Positions 16,861 through 24,890 are shown, counted from the first letter of the stretch. The stretch: 64,000 nucleotides of DNA from Acidimicrobiales bacterium (GCA_020629695.1 JAHDCV010000007.1:22100-86099), one strand, 5' to 3'. A program made the numbers and translations. The notes: a model not told the origin generated them from the sequence alone.

Positions 16861-17703
16861 ATGGGAGCGCTGCTGGGCGCCGTCAGCGCGATCTGTATCG
16901 GCATCGCCGACGTCCTGGGTCGACGCGTGGCCGAGACCAACAACGCGATCTCGCTCAGCGGCCTCCTCCAGATCGTGGCCGCAGCGACGGCTGCGATCGC
17001 TGTCGTCGTGGTGCCCTCGACCTGGATCGGCGGTGACGTCGCCCTCGGGCTCGCTTCGGGGCTCGGGCTGGGCGTCGGACTGGCGGCCTACTTCCACGCG
17101 CTGGGGGGATCGACCTCGACCGTCGTGGCGCCACTGGTCGGAACCCTCGTCGCCGTGCTCCCGTTCGCCTACACCGTCGGCACCGGCTCGTCGGTTCCCC
17201 CCGTCGCCATCGGGGGAGCGGTGCTCGCTCTCGGCGGGCTCGCGGTCCTGTCGTCCCGATCCAACGGCGCAACGACGACCGCCACGCAGATCCGACACGG
17301 CCTGCTGTGGGGATCGGTCTCCGGCCTCGGCTACGGATCCGGGCTCACCTTCGTGATCGAGACGGCGGCGGTTTCCGGCGCCTGGCCGTCGTTCGCCCAG
17401 CGGCTGTCGGCCGCCGTCTTCACCTTCGTGCTCGCGGCGCGACTCGGGCTCCCACTCTTCCCGAGTGCGACCCGACGATCGTTCGGGCTCGCCATCGTCT
17501 CCGGCACGGTCTCGGGCGTGGCGTCGCTGTCCTACCTGTTCGGTGTGCAGATCGACGCCCAACCGACCGTGGTCATGGCGTCGACGTTTCCCGCGGCGAG
17601 CGTGATCGGCGGGCGACTCGTGCTGGGCGACGAGGTCTCGGCCCGACAAGGGGTGGGTGTGCTCGCCACGCTCGCCGGCGTCGCACTCATCGTCGCGACC
17701 TGA
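16861..17703 (+). CDS. EamA/DMT-superfamily transporter
   Basis: 280 residues with about ten hydrophobic segments arranged as two five-TM EamA repeats (for example GLASGLGLGVGLAAYFHALG in the first, GTVSGVASLSYLFGV in the second). The second repeat ends with the typical GDEVSARQGVGVLATLAGVALI. The family exports metabolites or amino acids; the substrate is unknown. The ATG at 16861 has GAGGAG 5 nt upstream, and the frame upstream of it has no homology. An MFS gene follows 66 bp downstream. Confidence 0.82.
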   Translation: MGALLGAVSAICIGIADVLGRRVAETNNAISLSGLLQIVAAATAAIAVVVVPSTWIGGDVALGLASGLGLGVGLAAYFHALGGSTSTVVAPLVGTLVAVLPFAYTVGTGSSVPPVAIGGAVLALGGLAVLSSRSNGATTTATQIRHGLLWGSVSGLGYGSGLTFVIETAAVSGAWPSFAQRLSAAVFTFVLAARLGLPLFPSATRRSFGLAIVSGTVSGVASLSYLFGVQIDAQPTVVMASTFPAASVIGGRLVLGDEVSARQGVGVLATLAGVALIVAT

Positions 17704-17769
17704 ACGCCCGGCCGAGGTTGCACCACTCGACGGTTCGACGACGCCCGACGACCCGACCAGACTGCCCGG

Positions 17770-19125
17770 GTGCTGTCCGCGAACCACCGGGTCCGAATCG
17801 CCGTCATCGCCGGTGGATCGATCGCCGCGCTGTCACTCGGTGTGCGTTCGACCTTCGGGGTGTTCCTCGATCCCGTCGTCGACGGCCTCTCGATCGACCG
17901 CGGCACGTTCGCTCTGGCCGTCGCCGTGCAACAGCTCTTCTGGGGTCTCTCCCAACCGATCGCCGGTGCTCTGGCCGACCGGTACGGATCGGGGCGTGTC
18001 CTGGCCACCGGTGGCCTGCTCTACGCCGCCGGGATGATCGCCATGTCGAGCGCAAGCGACGGTGTGCTGCTCACGCTCTCCGCCGGGGTGTTGACCGGCA
18101 TCGCCGTCGGGGCAGCCGGGTTCTCCGTGGTGTTGGCATCGGTCGGGCGGATGGTGCGCCCGGAGCGTCGTGCGCTCGCCCTGGGTGTCGTCAGTGCCAT
18201 CGGATCGCTCGGCCAGTTCGTCCTGATCCCCGTCGCTCGGCAACTCATCGACAACGGCGGCTGGGAACGAACGGCCCGCGTCCTCGGTCTGATCGTGTTG
18301 CTCGTGGTCGTGGCGGCGCGGTTCCTCCTCGGCCGTTCGGCTGATTTCGCCGACTCGGGTGTCGCTGCACCCGAGGCGAGGCCCCTTCGGGCGGAACTCC
18401 GCCGCGCCGCCCACGCACCCGGATACCGGCGCCTCAACGCGGCGTTCTTCGTGTGCGGTTTCCACGTGACCTTCATCGGCACCCATCTCGTCTCCTACGT
18501 CGGCGATCTGCGCATCCGCCCCGAGGCCGCCGACCTCGCGCTCATGCTCATCGGCCTCTTCAACGTCGTCGGCTCCCTGGCGGCGGGCTGGCTCGGCAGC
18601 CGTCACTCGAACACGATGTTGCTCGCAGCGATCTACGGCCTGCGGGCCGTCGTCATCGCGGCGTTCCTCGTCGTCCCGGCATCCGCGGGCAGCGTGGTCG
18701 TGTTCGGCGCGGCGATGGGCGTCCTCTGGCTGTCGACCGTCCCGCTGACGTCCGGCATCGTCGCCGCGCAGTTCGGAACCACCCATGCCGGCACGTTGTT
18801 CGGCATCGTCTTCCTCTCCCACCAGTTCGGTGCGTTCGCCGGCGCGTGGCTCGGCGGCGAGCTGGCCGATGCCACCGGCAGCTACGACATCGCCTGGTGG
18901 ATCGGTGTCGCACTCGGTGTCGTGGCCATGTTGTTCCACATCGGACTGGACGAGGGCCCCGCACCCGATCCACCGGAGGTCGGTCCGGTGAGGCTGCGGC
19001 CGGCAGCGGGCATCGCTGCGGCGGGCCTCACCCTCGGCGTCGCCGGTGCCATCGCCCCCGCCCTGGCGGCTGCCGACGACGCCGCCGCCGGCGTCTCGCC
19101 CGTCTGCGCCCTCGATCTCACCTGA
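17770..19125 (+). CDS. MFS transporter, monocarboxylate/oxalate-formate type
   Basis: 451 residues with about 12 TM segments. The TM1 region (SLGVRSTFGVFLDPV), the ALAVAVQQLFWGLSQPIAG segment and the ADRYGSGRVLATGG loop match the OxlT/MCT-like branch of the MFS. The C-terminus has an extra hydrophobic Ala/Gly segment (about 417-440) and ends with a short Cys-containing tail, which is unusual. The start is a GTG. The next gene, the UGA-containing peroxiredoxin-like gene, starts 41 bp downstream on the same strand and may share the transcript. Confidence 0.8.
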   Translation: MLSANHRVRIAVIAGGSIAALSLGVRSTFGVFLDPVVDGLSIDRGTFALAVAVQQLFWGLSQPIAGALADRYGSGRVLATGGLLYAAGMIAMSSASDGVLLTLSAGVLTGIAVGAAGFSVVLASVGRMVRPERRALALGVVSAIGSLGQFVLIPVARQLIDNGGWERTARVLGLIVLLVVVAARFLLGRSADFADSGVAAPEARPLRAELRRAAHAPGYRRLNAAFFVCGFHVTFIGTHLVSYVGDLRIRPEAADLALMLIGLFNVVGSLAAGWLGSRHSNTMLLAAIYGLRAVVIAAFLVVPASAGSVVVFGAAMGVLWLSTVPLTSGIVAAQFGTTHAGTLFGIVFLSHQFGAFAGAWLGGELADATGSYDIAWWIGVALGVVAMLFHIGLDEGPAPDPPEVGPVRLRPAAGIAAAGLTLGVAGAIAPALAAADDAAAGVSPVCALDLT

Positions 19126-19165
19126 CCACCGTCGGGAACCCACGTCTCAACACCAAGGAGCCCAC

Positions 19166-19816
19166 ATGGCACCGGTCCACGATCAACTCCTCGAACTGCG
19201 CCGCACCGGCGGAGCGATCATCCTGCTCACCTACCGAGGCGATTGGTGACCGTATTGCTGTGGCCAGCTCGTGCGGTTGGCCGCCGTGTCCGAACGCATC
19301 CACGCCGCGGGCGGTGAGGTCCTCGCCGTCAGCGTCGACGACGAGATCCGTCAGGCCGGCATGGCCGACCGATGGCCGACACCGATGGTCCGGTACGTGT
19401 CGGACCCCGGGGGAGCGGAACTGCTCGGCCCCCTCGATCTGTTCGACCCCGACGAGCGCGGCGGCATCGCGCTGCCCGGCATGCTCGTGATCGCGCCGGA
19501 CGGAATCGAGGTCTACCGATACCGCGGTCGCGACTTCGCGGACCGGACCACCGACGACGACGTGCTCTCGGCCCTCGAGGCCCTCGGACTCGAACCGGTC
19601 GAACCCGTCGACTGGGTCGGCGAGGTGGAGATCCCGGAAGACCTGCGCGGCTTCTTCCGGCCTTCGGACCTCGGCGCCTACTTCCGCGGGAACAAGTTCG
19701 GCGCCCTGGCGATCGGAAACCGCATCGAGGATCCCGCGGCTCGAGCACTCGCGAAGGAACATCGCGTCATGAGCGACGCCACGCTCGAGGCGTGGGCGAC
19801 CGTGCGCTCCGGGTGA
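19166..19816 (+). CDS. Peroxiredoxin-like selenoprotein (in-frame UGA read as selenocysteine)
   Basis: Reading through one in-frame TGA (19247-19249) gives a continuous 216-residue thioredoxin-fold protein of the AhpC/TSA peroxiredoxin-like family. The TGA is codon 28 in TYRGDW-U-PYCCGQL, exactly the first Cys of the usual YRGxWCPYC motif; the second Cys (C31) is kept. The frame then continues intact for 188 codons to a normal stop at 19816 (IHAAGGEVLAVSVDDE, LPGMLVIAPDG). The ATG at 19166 has AAGGAG 5 nt upstream. A SECIS-like stem-loop lies just after the UGA. The likely role is thiol/selenol peroxidase or reductase. A nonsense mutation is the alternative, but the codon's exact position, the intact remainder and the hairpin argue against it. 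Sec machinery genes are not in this window. Confidence 0.85.
19260..19284 (+). promoter_or_regulatory. Candidate bacterial SECIS element
   Basis: GTGGCCAGCT (19260-19269) pairs with GGTTGGCCGC (19275-19284) over 10 continuous base pairs, three of them G-U. The apical loop is CGUGC (19270-19274). The loop starts 20 nt after the UGA and has G at its second position. This fits what is known of bacterial SECIS elements (loop roughly 16-37 nt downstream of UGA, a G among the first two loop bases). Confidence 0.75.
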
Positions 19817-19822
19817 AGCCGA

Positions 19823-20503
19823 TCAGGTGTCGGCCCCGTCGGTCGGCGGGGCCGACACCCGGAACAACCAGCGCAGCCCGTGCGCGGCGGCCGCGGCGGC
19901 CGCGATCTGGGCGATCACGAAGCCCGGTGCCGAACCCGGAGCGATCCCGGCGAAGCTGTCGGAGAACATGCGGGCGACCGTGACCGCCGGGTTGGCGAAC
20001 GAGGTCGAGGCCGTGAAGTAGTAGGCCGCGCCGATGTAGGCCCCGACCGTCGCCGCCACCGCGCCGATCGACTGTCGACGGGCCGTGCCGTGGATGACAC
20101 CGAGCAACCCGACCGTCGCCACGAACTCGGCGAACAACAGGGCGGGTCGGGAGCGATCGGTCGTCGACCAGCTGATGGCCGCCAGACCGAACATCATGTT
20201 CGCCGCGACCACCCCGACGACACCGCCGGCCACCTGCATCACGACGTACGCGCCGAGCTCCGACGTCGTCGAGCGGCCATGCAGTCGATCGACGAGGCTG
20301 ACCACCGGGTTGAAGTGTGCGCCCGAGATCGGACCGAACGTGATGATCAACGCCCCGAGCAACAGCGCCGTCGCGAACGCGTTCTGGAAGAGCTGGAGCC
20401 CGACGTCGTCGGTCAACTGCTCGGCCATGATCCCGGAACCGACGACGCCGGCCAGCAGGAACGCCGTACCGAGGAACTCCGCCACCAGTGCACGTTTCGA
20501 CAT
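19823..20503 (-). CDS. MIP/aquaporin-family channel
   Basis: 226 residues with six TM segments and two half-helix motifs. The first is NPV (SGAHFNPVVS), the second the canonical NPA (SFANPAVTVAR). NPV in the first position occurs in aquaporins of the bacterial AqpS/arsenite-permeable branch; arsenite transport is only an inference, as no ars genes are adjacent. It is divergent from a rhodanese gene, with a 52-bp shared promoter region in which both genes have a TAnnnT box 7 nt before the start codon. Confidence 0.82.
   Translation of the reverse strand: MSKRALVAEFLGTAFLLAGVVGSGIMAEQLTDDVGLQLFQNAFATALLLGALIITFGPISGAHFNPVVSLVDRLHGRSTTSELGAYVVMQVAGGVVGVVAANMMFGLAAISWSTTDRSRPALLFAEFVATVGLLGVIHGTARRQSIGAVAATVGAYIGAAYYFTASTSFANPAVTVARMFSDSFAGIAPGSAPGFVIAQIAAAAAAAHGLRWLFRVSAPPTDGADT
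19826..19859. terminator. 13-bp convergent hairpin
   Basis: GGTGTCGGCCCCG (19826-19838) and CGGGGCCGACACC (19847-19859) form a perfect 13-bp stem with an 8-nt loop. It starts 9 nt after the selenoprotein stop and lies inside the last codons of the convergent aquaporin gene, so it can serve both. Confidence 0.65.
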
Positions 20504-20510
20504 GACGGCG

Positions 20511-20516
20511 ACGCTA
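20511..20516 (-). promoter_or_regulatory. TAGCGT -10 box, 7 nt before ATG 20503
   Basis: Minus-strand TAnnnT element with exactly 7 nt to the aquaporin start codon and no Shine-Dalgarno sequence; leaderless-type start. Confidence 0.5.
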
Positions 20517-20542
20517 GGTCGATTCCGAGCGCACGACGCGCC

Positions 20543-20548
20543 TAGGTT
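20543..20548 (+). promoter_or_regulatory. TAGGTT -10 box, 7 nt before ATG 20556
   Basis: Plus-strand TAGGTT followed by 7 nt and the rhodanese ATG; no Shine-Dalgarno sequence. The same hexamer and spacing recur before other genes in this window. Confidence 0.55.
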
Positions 20549-20555
20549 CGGCGCG

Positions 20556-20945
20556 ATGCAGCGCGGCTACCGGGACCTCATCGATGCGGCGGAAGCCGAG
20601 ATCTCGACGCTCGACGTCGACGAGATGCGGGCGGCACTCGACGATCCGGAGACCGTCGTGGTCGACATCCGCGACGTACGGGAGCTGCAACGCAGCGGCA
20701 CGATCCCGGGAGCGGAACACGCTCCCCGGGGAATGCTCGAGTTCTGGGTCGACCCCGACAGTCCCTACCACCGACCGATCTTCGCGGAGGACAAGCGGTT
20801 CGTCTTCTTCTGCCAATCCGGTTGGCGTTCGGCGCTCGCCACCAAGACCGTGCAGGACATGGGCCTGGCCCGGGTCGCCCACCTCGGCGGGGGATTCGCG
20901 GCGTGGTCCGAGGCCGGCGGCGCAGTCGAGGAACGGTCACGCTGA
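20556..20945 (+). CDS. Rhodanese-domain sulfurtransferase
   Basis: 129 residues forming a single rhodanese domain. The active-site loop is CQSGWR (Cys at about 91), matching the CxxxxR persulfide pocket, preceded by VVVDIRDVRELQRSGTIPGA. Such proteins transfer sulfane sulfur to acceptors. The ATG at 20556 fits a leaderless start. The amidohydrolase gene begins 3 bp after the stop codon, so the two are an operon. Confidence 0.88.
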   Translation: MQRGYRDLIDAAEAEISTLDVDEMRAALDDPETVVVDIRDVRELQRSGTIPGAEHAPRGMLEFWVDPDSPYHRPIFAEDKRFVFFCQSGWRSALATKTVQDMGLARVAHLGGGFAAWSEAGGAVEERSR

Positions 20946-20948
20946 CGC

Positions 20949-21770
20949 ATGACCAGTGCCTCCCGGCCGTGGGTCGACAGCCACACCCACCTCTTTCCCG
21001 ACGGCCTCGCCCGAGCGATCCGACAGTTCTTCACCGACCACATCGGTGATCGGCTGATCCACCCGATCGAGCCGCTCGCCGTGCTGGACGCGCTCGCCGC
21101 CGACGGCGTCGGCGAGATCTGGAATCTCCCGTATGTCCGCCTCCCCGGTCGGGCGCGTGCGCTGAACGACGCGATGCTCGAGGTGGCTGCCGGCCTCTCG
21201 TCCCACGACGTGCGGATCGTGACCGGCTGCACCGCACACCCGGGCGACCCCGACCCTGGCGGCGAGATCGAGCGGTCGGCCGACGCCGGAGCCTCGGTCG
21301 TGAAGCTGCACTGTTCCGTCGGCGACTTCGAGGCCGACGACCGTCGACTCGATGCGGTCTACGCCGTCGCCGGCGACCGAGGCCTGCCGGTCGTCGTCCA
21401 TGCCGGGCACGGCGTGAGTGGCCACACCGAACCGGACGAACTCGCTCCCGTCGTCAACGCAGCGGGACGGCACCCGTCGACGGTGATCGTCCTCGCCCAT
21501 CTCGGTCACCGCGCCGCGGTCCGTGCCGCCGGGCTCGTCGCCGTGACACCGAACCTGTGGGCCGACCTGACTCCGGTGCTCGATGAACTGCCGGAACTGC
21601 GCCTGGACGTGATCCGCCCGATCACGGACCGACTCCTCCTCGGTTCGGATGCGCCGAACACCGGTCGGCTTCCGAGCGAGATCGTGACGGCGTTGGTCGA
21701 CCTCGGCCTCGACGCCCCGGAGATCGACGCGATCACGTCGGGCAACGCACGGAGGCTCGTGCCGCGCTGA
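20949..21770 (+). CDS. Amidohydrolase-superfamily metal-dependent hydrolase
   Basis: 273 residues forming a TIM-barrel hydrolase. Metal ligand candidates appear in order: DSHTHLF (HxH at 12-14), a Lys in VVKLHCS, His in VVVHAGHG, His in LAHLGHR and the final Asp in LLLGSDAPN. It is closest in layout to the TatD / amidohydrolase_2 (decarboxylase-like) groups. Acidic residues and the short length argue against dihydroorotase. It is the second gene after the rhodanese. Substrate unknown. Confidence 0.8.
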   Translation: MTSASRPWVDSHTHLFPDGLARAIRQFFTDHIGDRLIHPIEPLAVLDALAADGVGEIWNLPYVRLPGRARALNDAMLEVAAGLSSHDVRIVTGCTAHPGDPDPGGEIERSADAGASVVKLHCSVGDFEADDRRLDAVYAVAGDRGLPVVVHAGHGVSGHTEPDELAPVVNAAGRHPSTVIVLAHLGHRAAVRAAGLVAVTPNLWADLTPVLDELPELRLDVIRPITDRLLLGSDAPNTGRLPSEIVTALVDLGLDAPEIDAITSGNARRLVPR

Positions 21771-21779
21771 CGGCGCGGC
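21761..21779. terminator. Convergent hairpin around a stop codon
   Basis: GCCGCGC and GCGCGGC form a 7-bp stem. The 5-nt loop contains the TGA stop of the amidohydrolase gene. It sits between this gene and the convergent cbiO. Confidence 0.4.
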
Positions 21780-21789
21780 GTTCGGCGAC

Positions 21790-22554
21790 TCAGGCAGCCG
21801 GCCGATGACGGCGGGTCAGGAACTCGGGGTCGAAGCCGAACGGCAGCTCGAGACGATGTGCCTCGAGCAAGGCGGTGTCCGCGAGGATCGCCGGGGTCGG
21901 ACCATCGGCCACCACCCGTCCGTCCGACACGATGATCGACCGGGGACAGACCTCGAGCGCGAACGGCAGATCGTGGGTGATCAACAGCTGGGTGTGATCG
22001 AGGGTCTGGAGCAGATCGGCGAGTTCCCGACGACCGGCCGGGTCCAGCCCGGAGGTCGGCTCGTCCATGACGATCACGTCGGGCCGCATCGCCAGCACCG
22101 TCGCCAACGCGATGCGACGCTTCTCCCCACCGGAGAGATGATGGGGGCTCCGCTCGATGAACTCCGCCGCCTGCACCATCGCGAGCGCCTCGGCCACGCG
22201 TTCGTCGCGTTCGGTGCCCTTCAATCCGAGGTTGCTCGGACCGAACGCCACGTCCTCGCCGACGGTGGGCATGAAGAGTTGGTCGTCGGCGTCCTGGAAG
22301 ACCATGCCGACCCGGCGTCGGATCTCGGGCAAGGTGGTGTCGGTCAGCTCGGTGCCCGCGACGGCGATCGAGCCGGCCTCGGCGCGATGGATGCCGTTCA
22401 GGTGGAGGGCGAGGGTCGTCTTTCCGGCGCCGTTCGGTCCGAGCAGGGCGACCCGCTCACCGACATCCACGGTGAACGAGAGATCCTCCAGGGCCGGATG
22501 GCCGTTCGGGTAGCAGAAGGTGAGGCCGGCGACCTCGAGTGCGGGCACGGTCAT
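21790..22554 (-). CDS. cbiO: Cobalt/nickel ECF transporter ATPase
   Basis: 254 residues. Walker A GPNGAGKT (39-46), Q-loop FQDADDQLF, signature LSGGEKR (140-146), Walker B VIVMDEP (160-166) and switch His in LITHDLPFA are intact. The FQDxDDQLF sequence is typical of CbiO/EcfA. The ATG at 22554 overlaps the cbiQ stop (ATGA). It is the last of three coupled genes, cbiM-cbiQ-cbiO. Confidence 0.9.
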   Translation of the reverse strand: MTVPALEVAGLTFCYPNGHPALEDLSFTVDVGERVALLGPNGAGKTTLALHLNGIHRAEAGSIAVAGTELTDTTLPEIRRRVGMVFQDADDQLFMPTVGEDVAFGPSNLGLKGTERDERVAEALAMVQAAEFIERSPHHLSGGEKRRIALATVLAMRPDVIVMDEPTSGLDPAGRRELADLLQTLDHTQLLITHDLPFALEVCPRSIIVSDGRVVADGPTPAILADTALLEAHRLELPFGFDPEFLTRRHRPAA

Positions 22555-23312
22555 GTGAGCAGTCCTCCCAGCGCTGCAACCGCAGCGAGCATCGGAACGA
22601 TGGCGGCCATGCGCCACTCCGCCGGGCTGGCCCGGCGGTCGTCCAGTGTCGGCATGGTGCCGTCGAATCCACGAGCGAGCATGGCGGCGTGGACGCGCTC
22701 GCCCCGCTCATAGGACCGCACGAACATCGCACCAGCGGAGGATGCGATCGGTTTGACCTGCCAGAGCCAACGGGCGTCATGCCCCCGGGCGACCATGGCG
22801 GTGCGCATCCGGCCGAGATCGGCGGTGATCAGATCGAGGTAGCGGAACATGAACGAGATCACCGACGTCACCAACGCCGGCACCCGGAGTCGTTCGAGCC
22901 CGCGCACGATGTCGGCCACCGGAGTGGTCGATGCGAGCACGATCGACGTCGTCGCGCCCAGCACGGACTTCGTCAACACGTTCCACGTGCCCCACAGCCC
23001 TTCCGTCGACAGGGACACGCCCAACACCTCGGTCGTGGCACCACCCGCGAGGAAGGGGAGGAAGAAGGCGAAGGTCACGAACGGCGCGATCACGGCCAGC
23101 CGTTTCACCACGAGCGACGGACGCAAACCAGCTCGGGCGATCCAGCACGCCAGCAACAGACCATGCAGCACGAAGACCCACACGGCTCGGCGCGGCGTGA
23201 CCGCGACGGCGAGGACGAAGGCGAACGCCGCGACGATCTTCGCCTCCGGCGCCATGCGATGGACGATCGTGTCCCCGGGGACGTGCAGTCGATGTGCGTG
23301 GCCGGCACCCAT
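22551..23312 (-). CDS. cbiQ: Cobalt/nickel ECF transporter transmembrane protein
   Basis: 253 residues with about five TM segments and the two coupling motifs of EcfT/CbiQ proteins: the MVARGH segment (RMRTAMVARGHD) and AMLARGFDG. The start overlaps the cbiM stop by one base (TGATG) and its stop overlaps the cbiO start, so expression is tightly coupled. Confidence 0.9.
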   Translation of the reverse strand: MGAGHAHRLHVPGDTIVHRMAPEAKIVAAFAFVLAVAVTPRRAVWVFVLHGLLLACWIARAGLRPSLVVKRLAVIAPFVTFAFFLPFLAGGATTEVLGVSLSTEGLWGTWNVLTKSVLGATTSIVLASTTPVADIVRGLERLRVPALVTSVISFMFRYLDLITADLGRMRTAMVARGHDARWLWQVKPIASSAGAMFVRSYERGERVHAAMLARGFDGTMPTLDDRRASPAEWRMAAIVPMLAAVAALGGLLT

Positions 23313-24307
23313 CAGCCGGCCAGTTCGTGCGCCGCACGTCGACCGGGCACGCCACTCACCGTGCGGAACACGCCGTAGCCGACCGCGAGGGTGAGGAGGG
23401 TGCCGCCGGCGCCGGCGATCGCGAGGCTGAGACTCTCGTTGCCGACCCCGGAGGTCGCGTAGTCGGCGAACACCGAGTTGCCCAGTGCGTGATCTTCGGC
23501 GGTGTCGACGAAGCCCTCGTCCTCCGCCACCCGCTCGAGTCCGTCGGGATCCCCACTGGCGAACTGACTCACGACGGTGGCCACGCCGAGGCTCACGACG
23601 AGTGCGCCCACCACGAAGGCCCGCATCGGGATCTTGCGAGCCGACGACAGCGCCACCCGATCGAGGTCACGGGCGCCGGCCACCAGGTCGGGACGAGCGG
23701 CGAGCACGGCCGAGACGACCATCGCGCTGATCACGGCCTCACCGATCCCGATCAGCAGATGCACGCTCACCATCGCGCCGAACACGGTGTCGAACGGCAC
23801 CGGTGCCGCCGCCCCGAACAGCCACTCGATCGAGAAGGCGGTGGCCGACAGCACGACACTCGCGAGTGCGGCGATCCCCGTGGCGCCGACCACGCCGCCG
23901 GCCGTCGACGGGAGGAACTTGCGGGCGAAGGTGAACACCGCGTAGCCGCCGAACGCGGGCACGATCGCCATGTTGAGGGTGTTGTAGCCGAGCGCGGTGA
24001 GTCCGCCGTCGGCGAAGACGAGCGCCTGCACGACCACGACGATGGCCACCACGAGCGCACCGACCCCGGGACCCAGCAGGATCGCCGCGAGCGCACCTCC
24101 CAGGAGATGCCCCGATGTTCCTGCGGCGACCGGGAAGTTCACCATCTGACCGGCGAACACGAAGGCGGCCGCGAGGCCGGCGAGGGGAATCTGCTTGTCG
24201 TCGAGCTCGTCGCTCGCCTTGCGAGCGGCCAGGCCGAGCAGGCCGGCGGACAGCACACCGGTGGACACGGCGGTGGCGGCGGTCAGGAATCCGTCTGGTG
24301 CGTGCAT
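23312..24307 (-). CDS. cbiM: Ni/Co ECF substrate-binding component, CbiM-CbiN fusion
   Basis: 331 residues. The N-terminus MHAPDGFL provides the family's metal ligand His2, followed by about seven TM segments (residues 8-220). The C-terminal part has a TM helix, the extracytoplasmic PDGLERVAEDEGF motif of CbiN/NikN (about 255-270) and a final TM helix, so M and N are fused. Whether the metal is Ni or Co is not readable from sequence; the Nur-like box in the promoter favours nickel. AAGGAG lies 8 nt before the ATG. Confidence 0.9.
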   Translation of the reverse strand: MHAPDGFLTAATAVSTGVLSAGLLGLAARKASDELDDKQIPLAGLAAAFVFAGQMVNFPVAAGTSGHLLGGALAAILLGPGVGALVVAIVVVVQALVFADGGLTALGYNTLNMAIVPAFGGYAVFTFARKFLPSTAGGVVGATGIAALASVVLSATAFSIEWLFGAAAPVPFDTVFGAMVSVHLLIGIGEAVISAMVVSAVLAARPDLVAGARDLDRVALSSARKIPMRAFVVGALVVSLGVATVVSQFASGDPDGLERVAEDEGFVDTAEDHALGNSVFADYATSGVGNESLSLAIAGAGGTLLTLAVGYGVFRTVSGVPGRRAAHELAG

Positions 24308-24361
24308 GGCGCACTCCTTGGAGATCGGGGCGGAGCGGGGGATTCGCCCGGGGTCTCCCGG

Positions 24362-24383
24362 ACCTTATTGCAAGTGATTCGCA
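24362..24383 (-). promoter_or_regulatory. Nur-like box within the cbiMQO core promoter
   Basis: TGCAA-N5-TCGCA (24369-24373 and 24379-24383) matches the published Nur box tGCaa-N5-ttGCa at all but one position. On the minus strand a TAAGGT -10 hexamer (24367-24362) follows directly, so a bound repressor would block polymerase. The divergent neighbour encodes a Fur-family protein. Confidence 0.55.
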
Positions 24384-24466
24384 GCCACTCGAACCGTGCG
24401 GCACGCAACGAGTGCAGTCCGCAAAGGTCCGACCTCGCTTCCGGGGTCCCGAGGACCGGCAGCCAC

Positions 24467-24472
24467 TAGGTT
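24467..24472 (+). promoter_or_regulatory. TAGGTT -10 box, 7 nt before GTG 24480
   Basis: Same hexamer and 7-nt spacing as before the rhodanese gene; no Shine-Dalgarno sequence. Leaderless-type start for the Fur-family gene. Confidence 0.5.
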
Positions 24473-24479
24473 CCCGGCC

Positions 24480-24890
24480 GTGGATCTGGCCGAAGCACTA
24501 CAGACACGGGACCTCCGCCTCACCCGCCCCCGCCAACTCGTGTGGGACGTGCTCACGAGCGGAGACCATCATCTGACGGCCGCCGACATCGCCGCGGAAG
24601 TCCACCGGCGGGACGGCTCGGTGAACCTGTCGAGCGTCTACCGGGCGCTGTCGCTGTTCGCTGATCTCCGGCTGGCTCGCGAGTCCCGTCTCGGTTCCCC
24701 GGAGGGTTCGCATTGGGAGGCGGCCCATGCCGACGACGTCATCCACCTCGTCTGTGAGTCCTGCGGGGAGGTCCAACACCACCACGGCGATCAGATCGAT
24801 CACCTCCGGTCGCATCTCGGCTCCGATCACGGTTTCGAGGCGACCTGGTTCGACGTGGTCGTGCACGGACGGTGCGGCGAATGCCGTTGA
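24480..24890 (+). CDS. Fur-family metalloregulator, probable nickel regulator (Nur-like)
   Basis: 136 residues. The winged helix is LTRPRQLVWDVLTSGDHHLT through NLSSVYRALSLFADL; the dimer domain has two CxxC pairs (CESCGEV and CGECR) for structural zinc and a His-rich stretch (EVQHHHGDQID) that could bind the sensed metal. Position next to, and divergent from, a Ni/Co uptake operon with a Nur-like box supports nickel sensing (inference); Zur or Fur remain possible. The GTG at 24480 fits a leaderless start; an earlier in-frame start at 24396 gives a non-homologous N-terminus. Confidence 0.85.
   Translation: MDLAEALQTRDLRLTRPRQLVWDVLTSGDHHLTAADIAAEVHRRDGSVNLSSVYRALSLFADLRLARESRLGSPEGSHWEAAHADDVIHLVCESCGEVQHHHGDQIDHLRSHLGSDHGFEATWFDVVVHGRCGECR

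Noticed and set aside
16597-17787. N-terminal extension of the proV frame
   Set aside because: It runs antisense through the EamA gene, has no homology and lacks a start signal; the GTG at 16581 gives a normal ProV.
19247-19249. TGA as a nonsense mutation making a broken peroxiredoxin gene
   Set aside because: The codon is exactly at the catalytic Cys position, the rest of the frame is undamaged, and a SECIS-like stem-loop follows at the expected distance.
19823-20503. Aquaporin as part of an arsenic operon
   Set aside because: No ars gene adjoins it; the arsR-cadI pair is 15 kb away, so arsenite transport stays only a possibility.
24308-24479. Cobalamin riboswitch upstream of cbiM
   Set aside because: The gap is too short for it once the promoter is placed at 24362, and I see no B12-box-like sequence; the Nur-like box explains regulation better.
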